Origin: Actinomycetospora termitidis
GTDB taxonomy: Bacteria > Actinomycetota > Actinomycetes > Mycobacteriales > Pseudonocardiaceae
Reading direction: 5' to 3'
Length of the DNA stretch: 64,000 bases
Assembly: GCF_030286555.1 (NCBI RefSeq)
Contig: NZ_JASVWF010000004.1
Span: forward strand, 1 to 64,000
Under the pieces are notes generated by a model, which did not search any database, had not been told where the DNA came from, and was given only the letters and a program-made list of their open reading frames with translations. Positions 40,338 through 49,276 of the stretch are shown here, piece after piece. The translations under genes were made by a program, and so were the position numbers. The stretch's first letter is position 1, and each line of letters starts with the position of its first letter.

Positions 40338-41716
40338 GCTGGACCACCTCCGTCGGTGGACACTCCTACACGTTCGCCGACCTGCGGGAGCTGATGGCGA
40401 AGGCCACCCCGGCCCGGTCCGGTGACGTGCTCGCCGGGGTGGCCGCGGAGTCGGCCGCGGAGCGGGTGGCGGCGCAGACGGTGCTCGCCGACCTGCCGCT
40501 CGCGCACTTCCTCGACGAGGCGGTCGTGCCCTACGAGGACGACGACGTCACCCGCCTGATCCTCGACTCCCACGACCCCGACGCGTTCGCCCCGGTGCGG
40601 TCGCTCACGGTCGGCGGCTTCCGCGACCGGCTGCTGTCCTGGCAGACCGACACGGCCGCGCTCACCGCGCTCGCGCCCGGGTTGACCCCGGAGATGGTCG
40701 CCGCCGTCAGCAAGCTGTGCCGCGTCGGCGACCTCGTCGCGATCGCCGCGAAGACCCGCGTCGTCACCGGGTTGCGCACCACGCTGGGCCTGCCCGGGCG
40801 GCTGGCCACCCGGCTGCAGCCCAACCACCCGACCGACGACGCGGTCGGCATCACCGCCTCCCTCGTCGACGGGCTCCTGCACGGGTCCGGGGACGCCGTC
40901 ATCGGCATCAACCCCGCGACCGACCGCCCGTCGACGGTGCGGGCGCTGCTCGAGCTGCTCGACGACGCCCGGCAGCGCCTCGCGGCGCCGATCCAGTCGT
41001 GCGTACTGACCCACGTCACGACGACGCTGGAGCTGCTCGAGCAGGGCGCGCCGGTGGATCTGGTGTTCCAGTCCGTCGCCGGCACCCAGGCGGCCAACCG
41101 TGGCTTCGGGGTGACCCTCGACCAGCTGCGCGAGGCGCACGAGGCCGCGCTGGCCCTGCGGCGGGGGACGGTCGGGTCGAACGTGACCTACTTCGAGACG
41201 GGGCAGGGGTCCGCGTTGTCCGCGGACGCCCACCACGGCTGCGACCAGCAGACCCTGGAGGCACGCGCCTACGCCGTGTGCCGGGCGTTCGACCCGCTGC
41301 TGGTCAACACCGTCGTCGGGTTCATCGGGCCGGAGTACCTCTACGACGGCAAGCAGATCCTGCGGGCGGGCCTGGAGGACCACCTCTGCGGCAAGCTGCT
41401 CGGGGTCCCCATGGGCGTGGACGTCTGCTACACCAACCACGCCGAGGCCGACAGCGACGACACCGACACGCTGCTGCTGACGCTGGGGGCGGCGGGCTGC
41501 TCGTTCGTCATCACCGTGCCCGGCGGGGACGACATCATGCTGAACTACCAGTCGCTGTCGTTCCAGGACGTCCTGCAGGTCCGCAGCACCCTCGGGCTGC
41601 GCCCGGCGCCGGAGTTCGAGGCGTGGCTGGAGACGGTCGGGCTGCTCGACGACGCCGGACGCGTCCCGCAGCTGGGCCCGGACGCGCTGCCGGCGCTGAC
41701 GAGCGGGCTGTCGTGA
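40334..41716 (+). CDS. eutB: Ethanolamine ammonia-lyase large subunit
   Basis: 460 residues. Recognisable blocks are GDVLAGVAAESAAERVAAQTVLADLPLAHFL, VTRLI...HDPDAFAPVRSLTVGGFRDRLL, GINPATDRPSTV, FQSVAGTQAANRGFGVT, YFETGQGSALSADAHHGCDQQTLEARAYAVCRAFDPLLVNTVVGFIGPEYLYDGKQI and GCSFVITVPGGDDIMLNYQS. With EutC it converts ethanolamine to acetaldehyde and ammonia using adenosylcobalamin. No microcompartment shell, reactivase (eutA) or regulator (eutR) genes are adjacent, so this is a shell-less, minimal eut system. Overlaps eutC by 4 nt. Confidence 0.97.
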   Translation: MSWTTSVGGHSYTFADLRELMAKATPARSGDVLAGVAAESAAERVAAQTVLADLPLAHFLDEAVVPYEDDDVTRLILDSHDPDAFAPVRSLTVGGFRDRLLSWQTDTAALTALAPGLTPEMVAAVSKLCRVGDLVAIAAKTRVVTGLRTTLGLPGRLATRLQPNHPTDDAVGITASLVDGLLHGSGDAVIGINPATDRPSTVRALLELLDDARQRLAAPIQSCVLTHVTTTLELLEQGAPVDLVFQSVAGTQAANRGFGVTLDQLREAHEAALALRRGTVGSNVTYFETGQGSALSADAHHGCDQQTLEARAYAVCRAFDPLLVNTVVGFIGPEYLYDGKQILRAGLEDHLCGKLLGVPMGVDVCYTNHAEADSDDTDTLLLTLGAAGCSFVITVPGGDDIMLNYQSLSFQDVLQVRSTLGLRPAPEFEAWLETVGLLDDAGRVPQLGPDALPALTSGLS

Positions 41717-42471
41717 CGGGCAACGGAGTGGACCGGGATCCCTGGGTGATGCTGCGCGCCGCGACGCGGGCGCGCGTCGGCCTCGGCCGTGCCGGAGACG
41801 GGCTGCCGACCGCGGAGAACCTCCGGCTCGCCGCCGCCCACGCCGCCGCGCGGGACGCCGTGCACCTGCCCCTCGACGCGGACGCGGTGGTGGCCGCGCT
41901 GGGGGAGCGACCGTCGGTGGTGGTGCACTCGGCCGCCGCGGACCGGGCGGAGTACCTGCAGCGCCCCGACCTCGGGCGCCGGCTCGACGAGGCGTCGGAG
42001 GCCCGGTTGCGCGAGGCGGCCCCGGAGGAGCCTGCGGACCTCACGGTGGTGGTCGCGGACGGGCTGTCGCCGCGCGCCGTCCACGACCACGCCGTCGCAG
42101 TGCTCGACGCGCTCGCCGCGCGGCTGGACGACTGGTCGTTCTCCCCTGTGGTCGTCGCCGAGCAGGCCCGGGTCGCGCTCGGCGACGCGGTCGCCGCGGC
42201 CCTCGGGTCGCGGATGGTCCTCGTCCTGGTGGGGGAGCGGCCGGGCATGTCGTCCCCGGACTCGCTCGGGGCCTACCTGACGTGGGCGCCGCGGGTCGGG
42301 CGGGTGGACTCCGAACGCAACTGCGTGTCGAACATCCGCCCGCCCGACGGGCTCTCCCACGACGGCGCCGCGGAGATCCTCGCCGCCCTGATGGGCGAGG
42401 CCCGCCGTCGGGAACTGACCGGGGTGGAGCTCAAGGACACCGGGGCCGCGCTCCCGGAGGCCGCCGGGTGA
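41713..42471 (+). CDS. eutC: Ethanolamine ammonia-lyase small subunit
   Basis: 252 residues from GTG 41713. DPWVMLRAATRARVGLGRAGDGLPTAENLRLAAAHAAARDAVHLPLD is the classical N-terminus, and VVVADGLSPRAVHDHAVAVLDAL, VLVGERPGMSSPDSLGAYLTWAPRVGRVDSERNCVSNIRPPDGLSHDGAAEIL the cobalamin-binding core. No long N-terminal extension, so the residues that drive encapsulation in shell-bearing species are missing or reduced. Ends 1 nt from the stop of the convergent cyclophilin gene. Confidence 0.95.
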   Translation: MTGNGVDRDPWVMLRAATRARVGLGRAGDGLPTAENLRLAAAHAAARDAVHLPLDADAVVAALGERPSVVVHSAAADRAEYLQRPDLGRRLDEASEARLREAAPEEPADLTVVVADGLSPRAVHDHAVAVLDALAARLDDWSFSPVVVAEQARVALGDAVAAALGSRMVLVLVGERPGMSSPDSLGAYLTWAPRVGRVDSERNCVSNIRPPDGLSHDGAAEILAALMGEARRRELTGVELKDTGAALPEAAG

Positions 42472-42472
42472 C

Positions 42473-43264
42473 CTAGAGCTGGACCTGGGCCGCCGTGATC
42501 TGCACCGGGATCGTCGGCTTGCCGCCGCCGGCGGAGTTCGAGCCGTCGTCGCCCCCGGCCGCGACCTTGTCCAGGGTCGCGAGCCCCTCGGGTGCGATGC
42601 GCCCGATCACCGTGTACTCGGGGGGCAGCGCCGAGTCGCCGTAGACGAGGAAGAACTGACTGCCGGTGCTGGCCGGCTGGGAGGCCTTGGCCATCGCGAC
42701 GAGGCCGCGGCTGTAGTTCGAGGCGCCCTGGCCCAGCGGCGACGGCGCGAGGTTCGTCGGCGGCTCCTCGGCGTAGCGGTAGCCGGGACCGCCCGAGCCG
42801 GTACCGGTCGGATCGCCGCACTGGAGGACCTGCAGCCCCTGGCCGGTGACGAGGCGGGGGCACGGGGTGTCGTCGTAGAAACCCTGCTGCGCGAGCGAGG
42901 TGACCGCGTTGACCGCGCACGGGGCCTGGGCCCGGTCCAGGGTGAGCGGGACCGGCCCCTGCGTGGTCTGCAGCGTCAGCCCGACGACGCCGGTGCGCTC
43001 CGGGTCCGGGTCCGGTGCCTGCACCGGCTTGGCCGCCTGGCCGTCCGGCGTGTAGGTGCAGGCCCCGGCGGCGGGCGCGGCGACGGTCTCCGCGGGGCGG
43101 GTCGCGACGTAGATCGCGACGCCGGCCGCGACCAGCGCCACCACCACGCCGACCGCGATGATCGTCAGCCGTTGCCGACGACGGCGGGCGCGCTCGGCGC
43201 GGCGCTCGATCTGTCGCTCCAGCTTGCGCTTGGCGGCCTTGCGGCGCTGCTCGTTGGTCGGCAC
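42473..43264 (-). CDS. Membrane-anchored cyclophilin-type peptidyl-prolyl isomerase
   Basis: 263 residues from GTG 43264. A very basic N-terminus (RRKAAKRKLERQIERRAERARRRRQR) precedes one transmembrane segment at about 34-54. The cyclophilin domain is outside: APCAVNAVTSLAQQGFYDDTPCPRLV, QCGDPTGTGSGGPGYRYAEEP and SRGLVAMAKASQPASTGSQFFLVYGDSALPPEYTVIGRI. This matches Rv2582/PpiB-type proteins next to the MBL hydrolase and hisS in mycobacteria. TAGGAT sits 6 nt before the start. Probably folds secreted proteins. Confidence 0.92.
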   Translation of the reverse strand: MPTNEQRRKAAKRKLERQIERRAERARRRRQRLTIIAVGVVVALVAAGVAIYVATRPAETVAAPAAGACTYTPDGQAAKPVQAPDPDPERTGVVGLTLQTTQGPVPLTLDRAQAPCAVNAVTSLAQQGFYDDTPCPRLVTGQGLQVLQCGDPTGTGSGGPGYRYAEEPPTNLAPSPLGQGASNYSRGLVAMAKASQPASTGSQFFLVYGDSALPPEYTVIGRIAPEGLATLDKVAAGGDDGSNSAGGGKPTIPVQITAAQVQL

Positions 43265-43270
43265 GGCGGC

Positions 43271-43276
43271 ATCCTA
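43271..43276 (-). promoter_or_regulatory. Probable -10 hexamer (TAGGAT) of the cyclophilin gene
   Basis: It lies 6 nt before GTG 43264 on the minus strand. The divergent MBL-fold gene has its own TAGGGT at 43321-43326. Confidence 0.4.
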
Positions 43277-43354
43277 GGAAGTCGGATCCCGGTGAGTCCG
43301 GGCAGGTCACGGCCGCCGACTAGGGTGGGGTGCAGTCGTCGCGAGGAGGATTCC

Positions 43355-44047
43355 GTGCTGGTCGCCGGGTTCCCGGCCGGGAGTTTCCAGACCAACTGCT
43401 TCGTGATCGCCCCTGACGAGGGCGGACCGTGCGTGGTGGTCGACCCGGGGCAGGACGCCGAGGAGCCGTTGCGCAAGGTCCTCGCCGAGCGGCGCCTGTC
43501 GCCGGTCGCCGTGCTGCTCACGCACGGACACCTCGACCACATGTGGTCGGTCACGCCGGTGTGCGACGGCGACGACATCCCGGCCTACATCCACCCCAAG
43601 GACCGCTCCATGCTCGCCGACCCGCTCGCCGGCGTCGGGCCGATGGGGGCGCAGCTGGCCGCGATGTACCCGGGGCTGGAGTTCCGCGAGCCGAAGCAGG
43701 TCGAGACGCTCGCCGACGGCGCCACCCTCGACCTCGCCGGCATCTCGCTGACCGTCGACCACACGCCCGGGCACACCCGCGGGTCGGTGGTCTTCCGCAG
43801 CGCGACCGAGGACGGGGCACCGTTCGTGCTCGCCGGCGACACCCTCTTCCAGGGCAGCATCGGCCGGACCGACCTGCCCGGCGGCTCGCTCGAGGAGATG
43901 ATGACGAGCCTGCGGACGAAGCTGCTCACGCTCCCCGACGAGACCGCGGTCCTGCCCGGCCACGGTCAGCCCACGACGGTGGGCGACGAGCGGCACACGA
44001 ACCCCTTCCTGCAGGGCACGCAGAACGCGCCCGGCCGGAATCTCTAG
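43355..44047 (+). CDS. MBL-fold hydrolase, glyoxalase II-like (Rv2581c type)
   Basis: 230 residues from GTG 43355 with GAGGAGGA upstream. The metal motif LLTHGHLDH has His57, His59, Asp61 and His62. Further ligands are in [11 protein letters not shown] and [19 protein letters not shown], with [20 protein letters not shown] at the C-terminus. The family cleaves thioesters such as S-lactoylglutathione or mycothiol equivalents; in actinobacteria the physiological thiol is likely mycothiol (inference). Lies 14 nt upstream of hisS, as in mycobacteria. Confidence 0.88.
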   Translation: MLVAGFPAGSFQTNCFVIAPDEGGPCVVVDPGQDAEEPLRKVLAERRLSPVAVLLTHGHLDHMWSVTPVCDGDDIPAYIHPKDRSMLADPLAGVGPMGAQLAAMYPGLEFREPKQVETLADGATLDLAGISLTVDHTPGHTRGSVVFRSATEDGAPFVLAGDTLFQGSIGRTDLPGGSLEEMMTSLRTKLLTLPDETAVLPGHGQPTTVGDERHTNPFLQGTQNAPGRNL

Positions 44048-44061
44048 GAAGAACACCGACA

Positions 44062-45330
44062 GTGGCAGAGATCCCCCCTGGCGGCTTCACCGCGCCCAAG
44101 GGCATCCCCGAGTACGTCGGGCCGGAGTTCGTCGCGGTCCGGGACACCCTCCTCCGCGAGGCGGACCGCGCCGGCTACGCCCACCTCGAGCTCCCCGTGT
44201 TCGAGGACACCGCGCTCTACGCCCGCGGGGTCGGCGAGTCGACCGACGTCGTCTCCAAGGAGATGTACTCCTTCGCCGACCGCGGGGGCCGCAGCGTCAC
44301 GCTGCGCCCCGAGGGCACCGCGGGCGTCGTCCGCAGCGTCATCGAGCACGGCCTGGACCGCGGCACCCTGCCGGTCAAGCTCCGCTACGCCGGGCCGTTC
44401 TTCCGCTACGAGCGTCCCCAGGCCGGCCGCTACCGGCAGCTCCAGCAGGTGGGCGTCGAGGCGATCGGGGTGGACGACCCGGCGCTGGACGCCGAGGTCC
44501 TCGCCGTCGCGGACGCCGGGTTCCGCGCGCTCGGGCTGACCGGGTACCGGCTGGAGCTGACCTCGCTGGGCGACGCCGAGACCCGCCCGGCCTACCGCGC
44601 CGAGCTGCAGGCGTTCCTGGAGAAGTGCGATCTCGACGAGGCCACCCGCGAGCGGGCGCGGATCAATCCGCTGCGCGTGCTCGACGACAAGCGGCCCGAG
44701 GTCCGCGAGCAGCTCGCCGACGCGCCGCTGATGGTCGACCACCTCTCCGACGCCGCCGCGGCCCACCACGCGACGGTGAAGCAGTACCTCGACGAGCTGG
44801 GCGTCGCCTACGTCGAGAACCCCCGCATGGTGCGCGGCCTGGACTACTACACGAAGACGACGTTCGAGTTCGTCCACGACGGGCTGGGATCGCAGTCGGG
44901 CATCGGCGGCGGCGGTCGCTACGACGGGCTCATGGCCGAACTCGGGGGCCAGGCGCTCTCCGGGGTGGGGTTCGGTCTCGGCGTAGACCGCACGCTGCTC
45001 GCCTGCCGGGCCGAGGGTCTCGAGGTCGCGCCCGCCCGCCGCGTGGAGGTGTTCGGGGTCCCGCTGGGGGAGGCCGCGAAGGACCACCTGGTCGGGCTGG
45101 TCGGGCAGCTGCGCCGCGCCGGGATCCGGTCCGACCTCGCCTACGGCGGGCGCGGTCTCAAGGGCGCGATGAAGGCCGCGGACCGCTCCGGGGCCCGCTA
45201 CGCGCTCGTGCTGGGCGACCGGGACCTCGAGGCCGGGACGATCCAGATCAAGGACCTCGCCGACGGCAGCCAGTCCGAGGTCGCCCTCGCCGACGCCGCG
45301 GCCGCGGTCGACCGGGCCCTGCACGGCTGA
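44062..45330 (+). CDS. hisS: Histidyl-tRNA synthetase
   Basis: 422 residues from GTG 44062. Class II synthetase: motif 2 [24 protein letters not shown] and histidine-specific blocks [29 protein letters not shown] and [14 protein letters not shown] (motif 3). The anticodon-binding domain is C-terminal ([39 protein letters not shown]). The upstream open frame through the MBL gene is a shadow. Leader is too short for a T-box. Confidence 0.97.
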   Translation: MAEIPPGGFTAPKGIPEYVGPEFVAVRDTLLREADRAGYAHLELPVFEDTALYARGVGESTDVVSKEMYSFADRGGRSVTLRPEGTAGVVRSVIEHGLDRGTLPVKLRYAGPFFRYERPQAGRYRQLQQVGVEAIGVDDPALDAEVLAVADAGFRALGLTGYRLELTSLGDAETRPAYRAELQAFLEKCDLDEATRERARINPLRVLDDKRPEVREQLADAPLMVDHLSDAAAAHHATVKQYLDELGVAYVENPRMVRGLDYYTKTTFEFVHDGLGSQSGIGGGGRYDGLMAELGGQALSGVGFGLGVDRTLLACRAEGLEVAPARRVEVFGVPLGEAAKDHLVGLVGQLRRAGIRSDLAYGGRGLKGAMKAADRSGARYALVLGDRDLEAGTIQIKDLADGSQSEVALADAAAAVDRALHG

Positions 45331-45366
45331 GCCGACCCGCCGTCTGGACCCGACCCGCCGTCGTGA

Positions 45367-45413
45367 ACGAGCGGCACTCTCGCGCCCGTAGACGCAGCGA
45401 GAGTGCCGTTCGT
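45367..45413. terminator. 17-bp bidirectional hairpin after hisS
   Basis: Arms 45367-45383 and 45397-45413 pair with one G-U and a 13-nt loop. The stem contains CACTCTCG, also found in the two 62-bp repeats at 7571 and 7771. It lies between the convergent ends of hisS and the membrane-protein gene. Confidence 0.75.
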
Positions 45414-45430
45414 GCCGGTGGGGGGCGGGC

Positions 45431-46315
45431 TCAGGCCCGGGTCAGCCCCGTCGGGATCGGCATCGTCAGGTCGGCATCCACCCGGTCGTCGGCCAGGAGG
45501 GTGGGCACGGCCCCGGTGGGGGCAGCGTGCCGCCCGGAGGTGATCCGCAGCGGGACGCGCCCGGAGCCGGTCGTCGTCCCGGAGCGCTCGACCGCCTCGC
45601 GGGCCGCCTTCTCGGTCGCGGCCGCGAGCGTGCGGGCCATGACGCGGCGGGCGAGCAGCACGCAGAGGTGGCAGAGCGCGGCGTAGGCGAGGAACTTCAC
45701 GACGTCCTCGGCGTGCCCGAGCACGGAGGCGACGGCCGGGTCCGACTCCTCGAACAGCGACTCCAGGACGTCCCCGCCGAGGGAACCGCCCAGCAGGGCG
45801 AGGCCGACCAGGAACGTCAGGCCCAGCTTCTCGGCGAGCAGCGGGCGGAAGGCCCAGGCGACCAGCACGAGCCCGAGCACCGCGTAGGCCGCGAGCCCGA
45901 CGTCCTCCGGGATGCCCGCCCCGGGCAGCACCGCGTCGTGGACCATCATCATGTCGTCGAAGCCCAGGAAGACGCAGAGCACGGCCACCGCGAGGCCGGC
46001 GCGCAGGGCGGGTGAGGCGGCCCCGACGGCGCCCGTGGCCCGGGCCCAGGCGCGCGCCACGACGAGCGACCCGAGCGCGATCCCGGCACACACCATCAGC
46101 GCGCTCGAGAACATGATCGTGAACAGGCCGGAGTACTCCGAGTCCTCCGGGAAGCGGTCCTGCAGGACGATCGTCAGGTCGTGGCCCGTGCCGCCGTAGA
46201 CGGCGAGGGCGAGGACCAGGACCACGCCGACCGGCAGCACGGTCCGCAGGAGCATCCGACCGGCCTCGGCCAGGTCCGAGCGAGGGGCCGGCACCGGGCC
46301 CGCGGGGTGCGTCAT
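45431..46315 (-). CDS. Polytopic membrane protein with acidic/His motif, unknown function
   Basis: 294 residues from ATG 46315; longer starts up to 46426 are possible but lack hydrophobic or conserved character. About six to seven hydrophobic segments. Unusual polar patches lie in or next to them: FLGFDDMMMVHDAVLPG, GGSLGGDVLESLFEESD and HAEDVVKFLAYAALCHLCVLLARR. Such Asp/His/Glu spacing could bind a metal, as in membrane hydrolases, but I cannot name the family. The C-terminal 70 residues are soluble and end DLTMPIPTGLTRA. It converges with hisS. Confidence 0.65.
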   Translation of the reverse strand: MTHPAGPVPAPRSDLAEAGRMLLRTVLPVGVVLVLALAVYGGTGHDLTIVLQDRFPEDSEYSGLFTIMFSSALMVCAGIALGSLVVARAWARATGAVGAASPALRAGLAVAVLCVFLGFDDMMMVHDAVLPGAGIPEDVGLAAYAVLGLVLVAWAFRPLLAEKLGLTFLVGLALLGGSLGGDVLESLFEESDPAVASVLGHAEDVVKFLAYAALCHLCVLLARRVMARTLAAATEKAAREAVERSGTTTGSGRVPLRITSGRHAAPTGAVPTLLADDRVDADLTMPIPTGLTRA

Positions 46316-46533
46316 CGGTCGTCTCCGTCCCGCCGGGGACGCCGCTCTCGCCTGAACGGGTCCCGTCATGATCACGACGATCAGGTGAACGGGAGCGTAA
46401 CCCTGATTCTCGATCGGGTGATGCACGCCCCATGCTCAGTACTTGCTCAGAACGGCGGGCGGACTCCTCGGCGCGGCGAGGGGTCTGCGGCAGGGTGGGA
46501 GCCGCGGGCACGGGCGAGCGGGAGGAACGGGCG

Positions 46534-48183
46534 ATGACGCCGACCGGGGCGGACGACGACGGCGGGATCCTCACCGATCCGATGCGCACGAAGGGGACCG
46601 CGTTCACCGCGGAGGAGCGCCGCGAGCACGGGTTGCTGGGGCTGCTCCCGCACACGGTCACCACGCTCGACGAGCAGGTGGGGCGCTGCTGGGGCGAGGT
46701 GCACCGGCAGGCGACCGACATCCAGCGCTACGTCTACCTGCGCGGGCTGCAGGACCGCAACGAGCACCTGTTCTACTCGGTGCTCGCCGCCGACGTCCCG
46801 ACGGCGCTGCCGCTGGTCTACACCCCGACCGTCGCCGAGGGGTGCCGCCGCTTCTCCGCGCTCTGGCGCCGCCCGCGCGGGCTCTACCTCGCCTGGCCCG
46901 ACCGCGAGCACCTCGCCGAGATGCTGCGCAACCGCCCCCACCGCGAGGTCGACGTCATCGTGGTGACCGACGGGCAGCGGATCCTCGGCATCGGCGACCA
47001 GGGCGTCGGCGGCATGGGGATCCCGGTCGGGAAGCTCTCGCTCTACACCCTGATCGGCGGGATCGACCCGGCGCGGACGCTGCCGATCCTGCTCGACGTC
47101 GGGACCGACAACGCGGACCTGCTCGACGACCCGTTCTACCTCGGCTGGCGGCAACGCCGCATCGACGACGAGGAGTACTTCGCGTTCGTGGAGGACTTCG
47201 TCGCCGCGGTCGAGGACGAGATGCCCGACGTCCTGCTCCAGTGGGAGGACTTCGCCACCCCGCACGCGGCGCCGATCCTGGCCCGCTACCGCGACCGGCT
47301 GCTGACCTTCAACGACGACATCCAGGGCACCGCGGCCGTCGCGCTCGGCGCGTTGCAGGGCGCCACCGACGTCGCCGGGACCCGGCTGGCCGACCAGCAG
47401 GTCGTCATGCTCGGCGCCGGATCGGCCGGGATCGGCGTGTTGGAGATGGTGCGTCAGGAGATGGTCGACCAGGGGCTCACCGACTCCCAGGCGCGGGCCC
47501 GCTGCTGGGTGGTCGACGTGCGCGGGCTGCTGACGACCGACCGGGACGACCTGTCCGACGACCAGCGCGCCTTCGCCCACGACCCCGCCGACGTCGCCGA
47601 CTGGGGCCTCGACGGGCCGGCGCAGCTGGGCGACGTCGTCGAGCACGTCACGGTCGGGGTGCTGCTGGGGCTGTCGACCGCCCAGGGCGCGTTCACCGAG
47701 GAGATCGTGCGGACGATGGCCGCGAAGGTCGACCGCCCGATCGTGTTCCCGCTGTCGAACCCGACCGCGAACGCCGAGGCGCGGCCCGCCGACCTGGACG
47801 CCTGGACCGGGGGTCGGGCCCTGATCGCGACCGGCTCGCCGTTCCCGCCCCTGCACCGCGACGACGGCGACGACGTCTCCGTGGCGCAGTGCAACAACGT
47901 CTACATCTTCCCGGCGGTCGGGCTCGCGGTGACCGCCGCACGGGCCACGCGGGTCACCGACGCGATGATGCGGGCCGCGGCCCGCGCGCTGGGCGACGCG
48001 TCGCCGGCCCTGGCCGACTCCCGGGCCCCGCTGCTGCCGGCCTGGGGAGAGGTCCGCGACGTCGCCGACGACATCGCGCTCGCCGTCGCCCGGCAGGCGG
48101 TCGCCGACGGCGTCGCCCCACGGGCCTCCGACGACGACCTGCGCGGCCGGATCGCGGCGACCCGCTGGACCCCGGGCTACTAG
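46534..48183 (+). CDS. NAD-dependent malic enzyme, long form
   Basis: 549 residues from ATG 46534 with GGAGGA upstream. The long SfcA/eukaryote-like type, not the short MaeB type. LVYTPTVAEGCRRFSALWRRPRGLYL holds the catalytic Tyr. GIGDQGVGGMGIPVGKLSLYT has the catalytic Lys. LLQWEDFATPHAAPIL and TFNDDIQGTAAVALGAL contain the metal ligands. VMLGAGSAGIGVLEM is the NAD loop. It decarboxylates malate to pyruvate. Ends 4 nt into the convergent TetR gene. Confidence 0.94.
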   Translation: MTPTGADDDGGILTDPMRTKGTAFTAEERREHGLLGLLPHTVTTLDEQVGRCWGEVHRQATDIQRYVYLRGLQDRNEHLFYSVLAADVPTALPLVYTPTVAEGCRRFSALWRRPRGLYLAWPDREHLAEMLRNRPHREVDVIVVTDGQRILGIGDQGVGGMGIPVGKLSLYTLIGGIDPARTLPILLDVGTDNADLLDDPFYLGWRQRRIDDEEYFAFVEDFVAAVEDEMPDVLLQWEDFATPHAAPILARYRDRLLTFNDDIQGTAAVALGALQGATDVAGTRLADQQVVMLGAGSAGIGVLEMVRQEMVDQGLTDSQARARCWVVDVRGLLTTDRDDLSDDQRAFAHDPADVADWGLDGPAQLGDVVEHVTVGVLLGLSTAQGAFTEEIVRTMAAKVDRPIVFPLSNPTANAEARPADLDAWTGGRALIATGSPFPPLHRDDGDDVSVAQCNNVYIFPAVGLAVTAARATRVTDAMMRAAARALGDASPALADSRAPLLPAWGEVRDVADDIALAVARQAVADGVAPRASDDDLRGRIAATRWTPGY

Positions 48184-48797
48184 CCCGCCGACCCCGCCGA
48201 CCACCCCGACCGCACCGACGCCGCGCACCGCGCCGGGTCGTCCCCGGCGCCCAGACAGACCGCCTCGGCGAGTGCCGGACCCTGGGCGCGCAGGGCCTCG
48301 GCCGGCAGGACGCCGCTCAGGACGAGCAGCACCAGGCCGTGGCCGGCGGCCCACAGCCGCGTCGCGACGTCGACCGGGTCGACCGGGTCGAACCGACCGT
48401 CGGCGCACGCCCGGGAGGCGGCCGCGACCAGCGGGGCGAACCCGCCGTCGGCGACCTCCGGGTCGGGCAGGTCCACGGCCGCGTCGAACATCGCGCGGTA
48501 GAGCAGGGGGTGGGCGACGGCGTTGTCGGCGTACGCGGCGCCGAGCGCGGCCAGGTCGTGCACCGGGTCGTCGGTCGGGTGCACCGTCGCCAGCCGCGCC
48601 GCCAGGTGGACGAAGCCCTCCTGGCGCACCGCGCCCCACAGGCCCGGCATGCCGCCGAAGTGCGTGTAGACGGCCATCGTCGACGTCCCGGCCCGACCGG
48701 CGAGCGCACGCAGCGTCACCGGCTCCCGGGCGGCGAGCATCGCGGCCGCCTGCTCGATGAGGGCGGTACGGACGGCGGCATCGGCGGGTTTCGGCAC
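48180..48797 (-). CDS. TetR-family regulator
   Basis: 205 residues from GTG 48797. The DNA-binding part is RTALIEQAAAMLAAREPVTLRALAGRAGTSTMAVYTHFGGMPGLWGAV; the C-terminal helical domain (YADNAVAHPLLYRAMFDAAVDL, DPVDVATRLWAAGHGLVLLVLSG) fits the TetR_C33-like group. ATG codons at 48842, 48827 and 48812 are in frame but lie in the operator region, so the GTG just inside is preferred, although it lacks a clear ribosome binding site. Divergent from the RidA gene, which is its likely target along with itself. Confidence 0.82.
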   Translation of the reverse strand: MPKPADAAVRTALIEQAAAMLAAREPVTLRALAGRAGTSTMAVYTHFGGMPGLWGAVRQEGFVHLAARLATVHPTDDPVHDLAALGAAYADNAVAHPLLYRAMFDAAVDLPDPEVADGGFAPLVAAASRACADGRFDPVDPVDVATRLWAAGHGLVLLVLSGVLPAEALRAQGPALAEAVCLGAGDDPARCAASVRSGWSAGSAG

Positions 48798-48810
48798 TGG
48801 ACGAGGATAC

Positions 48811-48848
48811 ATAACGCTGCTATACATGACGAGACATAGCAACGCTAT
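48811..48848. promoter_or_regulatory. Double TetR operator between the TetR and RidA genes
   Basis: Two related 13-bp palindromes: ATAACGCTGCTAT (48811-48823) and ATAGCAACGCTAT (48836-48848, ATAGC-N3-GCTAT perfect). They are spaced 25 bp centre to centre and are inverted copies of each other at 11 of 13 positions. Confidence 0.65.
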
Positions 48849-48868
48849 TCCATCCTCCGGAGGTCGTC

Positions 48869-49264
48869 GTGCCCGTCGAACTGCACAACCCGTCCACCCT
48901 CCCCGCCGCCGACGTCTACCGGCAGGTGGCCGTCTCGACCGGGACCCGCACCGTCCACGTCGCCGGCCAGGTGGCCCGGACCGCCGACGGCGGCCGGGTC
49001 GGGGAGGGCGATCTCGCCGCCCAGGTCGAGCAGGCGTACCGCAACGTCGCGGCGGCCCTCGACGCCGTCGGCGCCGGGTTCTCCGACGTCGCCCGGCTGC
49101 GGGTCTACGTCGTCGACTGGACCCCGGACAAGATGTCCGCCCTCGGCGAGGGCGTGGGCCGCACCGGCATCACGGCGACGCCGCCGATCACGCTGATCGG
49201 GGTCGCCGCCCTGGGCGAGCCCGACCTCCTCGTCGAGGTGGAGGCGACGGCCGTGCTGCCCTGA
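48869..49264 (+). CDS. RidA/YjgF-family protein
   Basis: 131 residues from GTG 48869 with CGGAGG 7 nt before. The RidA fold is evident: VHVAGQVARTADGGRVGEGDLAAQVEQAYRNVAAALDAVGAGFSDVARLRVYVVDW and the C-terminal TLIGVAALGEPDLLVEVEATAVLP. The family hydrolyses reactive enamines and imines formed by PLP enzymes, but the strict RidA Arg near the C-terminal strand is not seen in the usual position (GEPDLLVEVEA), so it may belong to a divergent Rid subfamily. Under probable TetR control. Confidence 0.85.
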   Translation: MPVELHNPSTLPAADVYRQVAVSTGTRTVHVAGQVARTADGGRVGEGDLAAQVEQAYRNVAAALDAVGAGFSDVARLRVYVVDWTPDKMSALGEGVGRTGITATPPITLIGVAALGEPDLLVEVEATAVLP

Positions 49265-49276
49265 GGCGCCGTGCCG

